Part shown: positions 62,562-64,000 of the stretch, piece after piece | How the letters are laid out: each line of letters begins with the position of its first letter | Numbering within the stretch: the stretch's first letter is position 1 | Origin: Bactericera cockerelli | Lineage: Eukaryota; Arthropoda; Insecta; Hemiptera; Triozidae | Direction of reading: 5' to 3' | NCBI GenBank assembly: GCA_024516035.1 | Contig: CM044959.1 | Location: forward strand, 27,554,605-27,618,604 | Length of the DNA stretch: 64,000 bases | Notes under the pieces: model-generated | What the model saw: only the letters and a program-made list of their open reading frames with translations | The model's database searches: none | What the model was told of the DNA's origin: nothing | Position numbers and translations under genes: made by a program

Positions 62562-62764
62562 TGAAATGATTAAATCAAGGCATTATCTACTTAATGGAAC
62601 GAAACTTTACGTGTGATAAGTTTGGTCAAATGAATCAGGTCCTACTATTACTTCCGATAAATTTCTAATATAAAAATTATATAATAGGAATGAAACATAT
62701 AAGTTCTCAGGAAATTATTATACACAACTCTTGGTAAAACAAAATAATAATCATCGAAATAATT

Positions 62765-63457
62765 TGAAGATAAAAAACACTGCCAATTATGGACACAATA
62801 CTTCCTCGTGATTATTTCACATTATGTACACGTGGGAATTCTGAAATTTTATACTAAATCACTTGTATCTCCAGAACCGCTTAACCGATTTTCTTCAAAT
62901 TTATTTCACATGGTAGAATATTATTTTTCCTACATTCTAGATTCTACAAAAAATTCTGTATAGGCAAGTTGTGGACCGTATTTTTTGACTTTTTTGTCCC
63001 AAATTTCGGATTTACTTAAATATCACAGTTAAATTATAATTAATTAATATTAAAAAGCCCATGTAAAAGAATAATATGCATATACACAAAAAGTTTCATC
63101 AAATTCGGGTGTACCGTTCACGAGACATAAGCGTTTAAGTAAAAAGTTAGTGGTCAGGCGCATGGTCTCTGTCACCCAGAACCGCTCGTACAACTTTAAT
63201 GAATTTAAAATGGGACCATCTACAGAACGTGTCCTATATGTGTGCCAAATTTCATCAAAATCCGTTGAGTAGTTTTCTGAGATTTGCTTGTTACAAGAAA
63301 TATTTTTAACAGACCGACAGATCGACGGACTGACAGACGGACACAAAACCAATGTTGCTCAGGAGGTTATGAAACGTCCAGAAATATGAAAAAATTGAAA
63401 TTTACAAAAACGAACACAATACTTCCGATTTCTAATATTAGAAATTTCTCGGAAGTA
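62765..63457 (-). repeat. Dispersed repeat A
   Basis: Inverted copy of 41116-41830: AAAACACTGCCAATTATGGA at one end, GACCGACAGATCGACGGACT in the middle, and ACTTCCGATTTCTAATATTA, GAAATTTC at the other. A third fragment lies at 63477-63541, cut by the next SINE. Confidence 0.8.
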
Positions 63458-63541
63458 ATACACTGTCAATAAATTATTAACACAATACTTCCTCGTGATT
63501 GGTTCACATTGTATACACGTGGCAATTTTGAGATTTTATAC

Positions 63542-63838
63542 TTAAGCTCACTGGTTAAGCACTCGCTTCCTATGCGGAAGGTCCCGGGTCTGAACCCCGG
63601 CGCCGACAAAAATTTGTATTCAAAATTTGGTTACAGTTGTTTGTAAGGAATACCTTTCGGTGCGCTCGTGTTGACTCAGCACTTAAATGGTAAGTATTGT
63701 GTCACTTCTCGCCCATCAGAGTGGAGGCATACTACGGGATGGGCAGGCTACAACACAGAACACAAGCTTCTACAGTATTAGCTCCTGTTCATAGCTACGA
63801 AATAAAAAAGGCTGTTAAACACTCATGTTTAAAAAATA
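63542..63838 (+). repeat. tRNA-headed SINE, family T2
   Basis: AAGCTCACTGGTTAAGCACT, GCGGAAGGTCCCGGGTCTGA, GACAAAAATTTGTATTCAAA, then the family body and GCTACGAAATAAAAAAGGCT. Confidence 0.87.
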
Positions 63839-63867
63839 AAATAAAACTCCTTTGTATCTCTTGTACA

Positions 63868-63990
63868 GTGCACTGGTAGTCAAGTGGTTAAAGCGCTAGT
63901 CTGGTGATCCAGGTAGTGTATTGATTCGTTGGTTCGAATCCCATCCAGTGCATGAATTTTTCCTCATTTATTTGAGTTTGTAACCACAAA
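63868..63990 (+). repeat. tRNA-headed SINE, family T6 (reference copy)
   Basis: Acceptor-stem-like ends GCACTGG and CCAGTGC pair; between them are GTCAAGTGGTTAAAGCGCTA and GTTGGTTCGAATCCCAT. The tail GAATTTTTCCTCATTTATTT, GTAACCACAAAATAATAA shows it is a SINE, not a tRNA gene. Confidence 0.8.
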
Positions 63991-64000
63991 ATAATAAGAC

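Overview
The window is AT-rich genomic DNA from an animal, almost certainly an insect. Genes are split by GT-AG introns. The clock gene cycle (BMAL type) and a terminal nucleotidyltransferase are recognisable, and the intergenic and intronic space is packed with tRNA-headed SINEs, a 5S-rRNA-headed SINE, poly(A)-tailed LINE 3' ends, hAT, Tc1/mariner-like and Harbinger-like DNA elements and foldback repeats. The SINE and LINE mix would suit a hemipteran, but that is a low-confidence guess.

Layout. 1-1157: SINEs. 1158-5126 (+): last two visible coding exons of a TUT1/poly(A)-polymerase-like terminal nucleotidyltransferase with a long disordered tail; its 5' part lies outside the window. 5.1-24.9 kb: intergenic and repeat-rich, with a three-level nest of transposons at 11.2-13.0 kb and a near-perfect 513-bp palindrome at 19.5-20.0 kb. 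24916-26217 (-): an intronless kinesin-2-like motor protein, probably a retrogene. 26654-32488: a full-length hAT transposon with a perfect 8-bp target duplication, TACTTG-rich subterminal arrays and a four-exon BED-finger transposase gene inactivated by a 42-bp double-palindrome insertion. 32.5-35.4 kb: no gene seen. 35.4 kb to beyond 60.8 kb (+): cycle, thirteen proposed coding exons carrying bHLH, PAS-A, PAS-B and part of the C-terminal linker; its last exon or exons are not visible. Its introns hold most of the remaining repeats, including a 2.87-kb TA-flanked foldback element. The window ends in SINEs and dispersed repeats.

Most unusual: immediately before the cycle exon that encodes part of PAS-B, a 64-bp unit made of the last 30 nt of the intron (with its 3' splice site) plus the first 34 nt of the exon is tandemly repeated 26 times. 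Only the last copy continues into the real exon. Every upstream acceptor would lead to an in-frame stop after 13 codons. This is a 25-copy array of decoy splice acceptors in a core clock gene.

A second theme is local inverted duplication: the L-L'-R'-R lesion in the hAT transposase, the 513-bp palindrome, a 17-bp snap-back at 52.6 kb and a 36-bp snap-back at 59.7 kb. The host genes (nucleotidyltransferase, kinesin, cycle) show no obvious functional link to each other.
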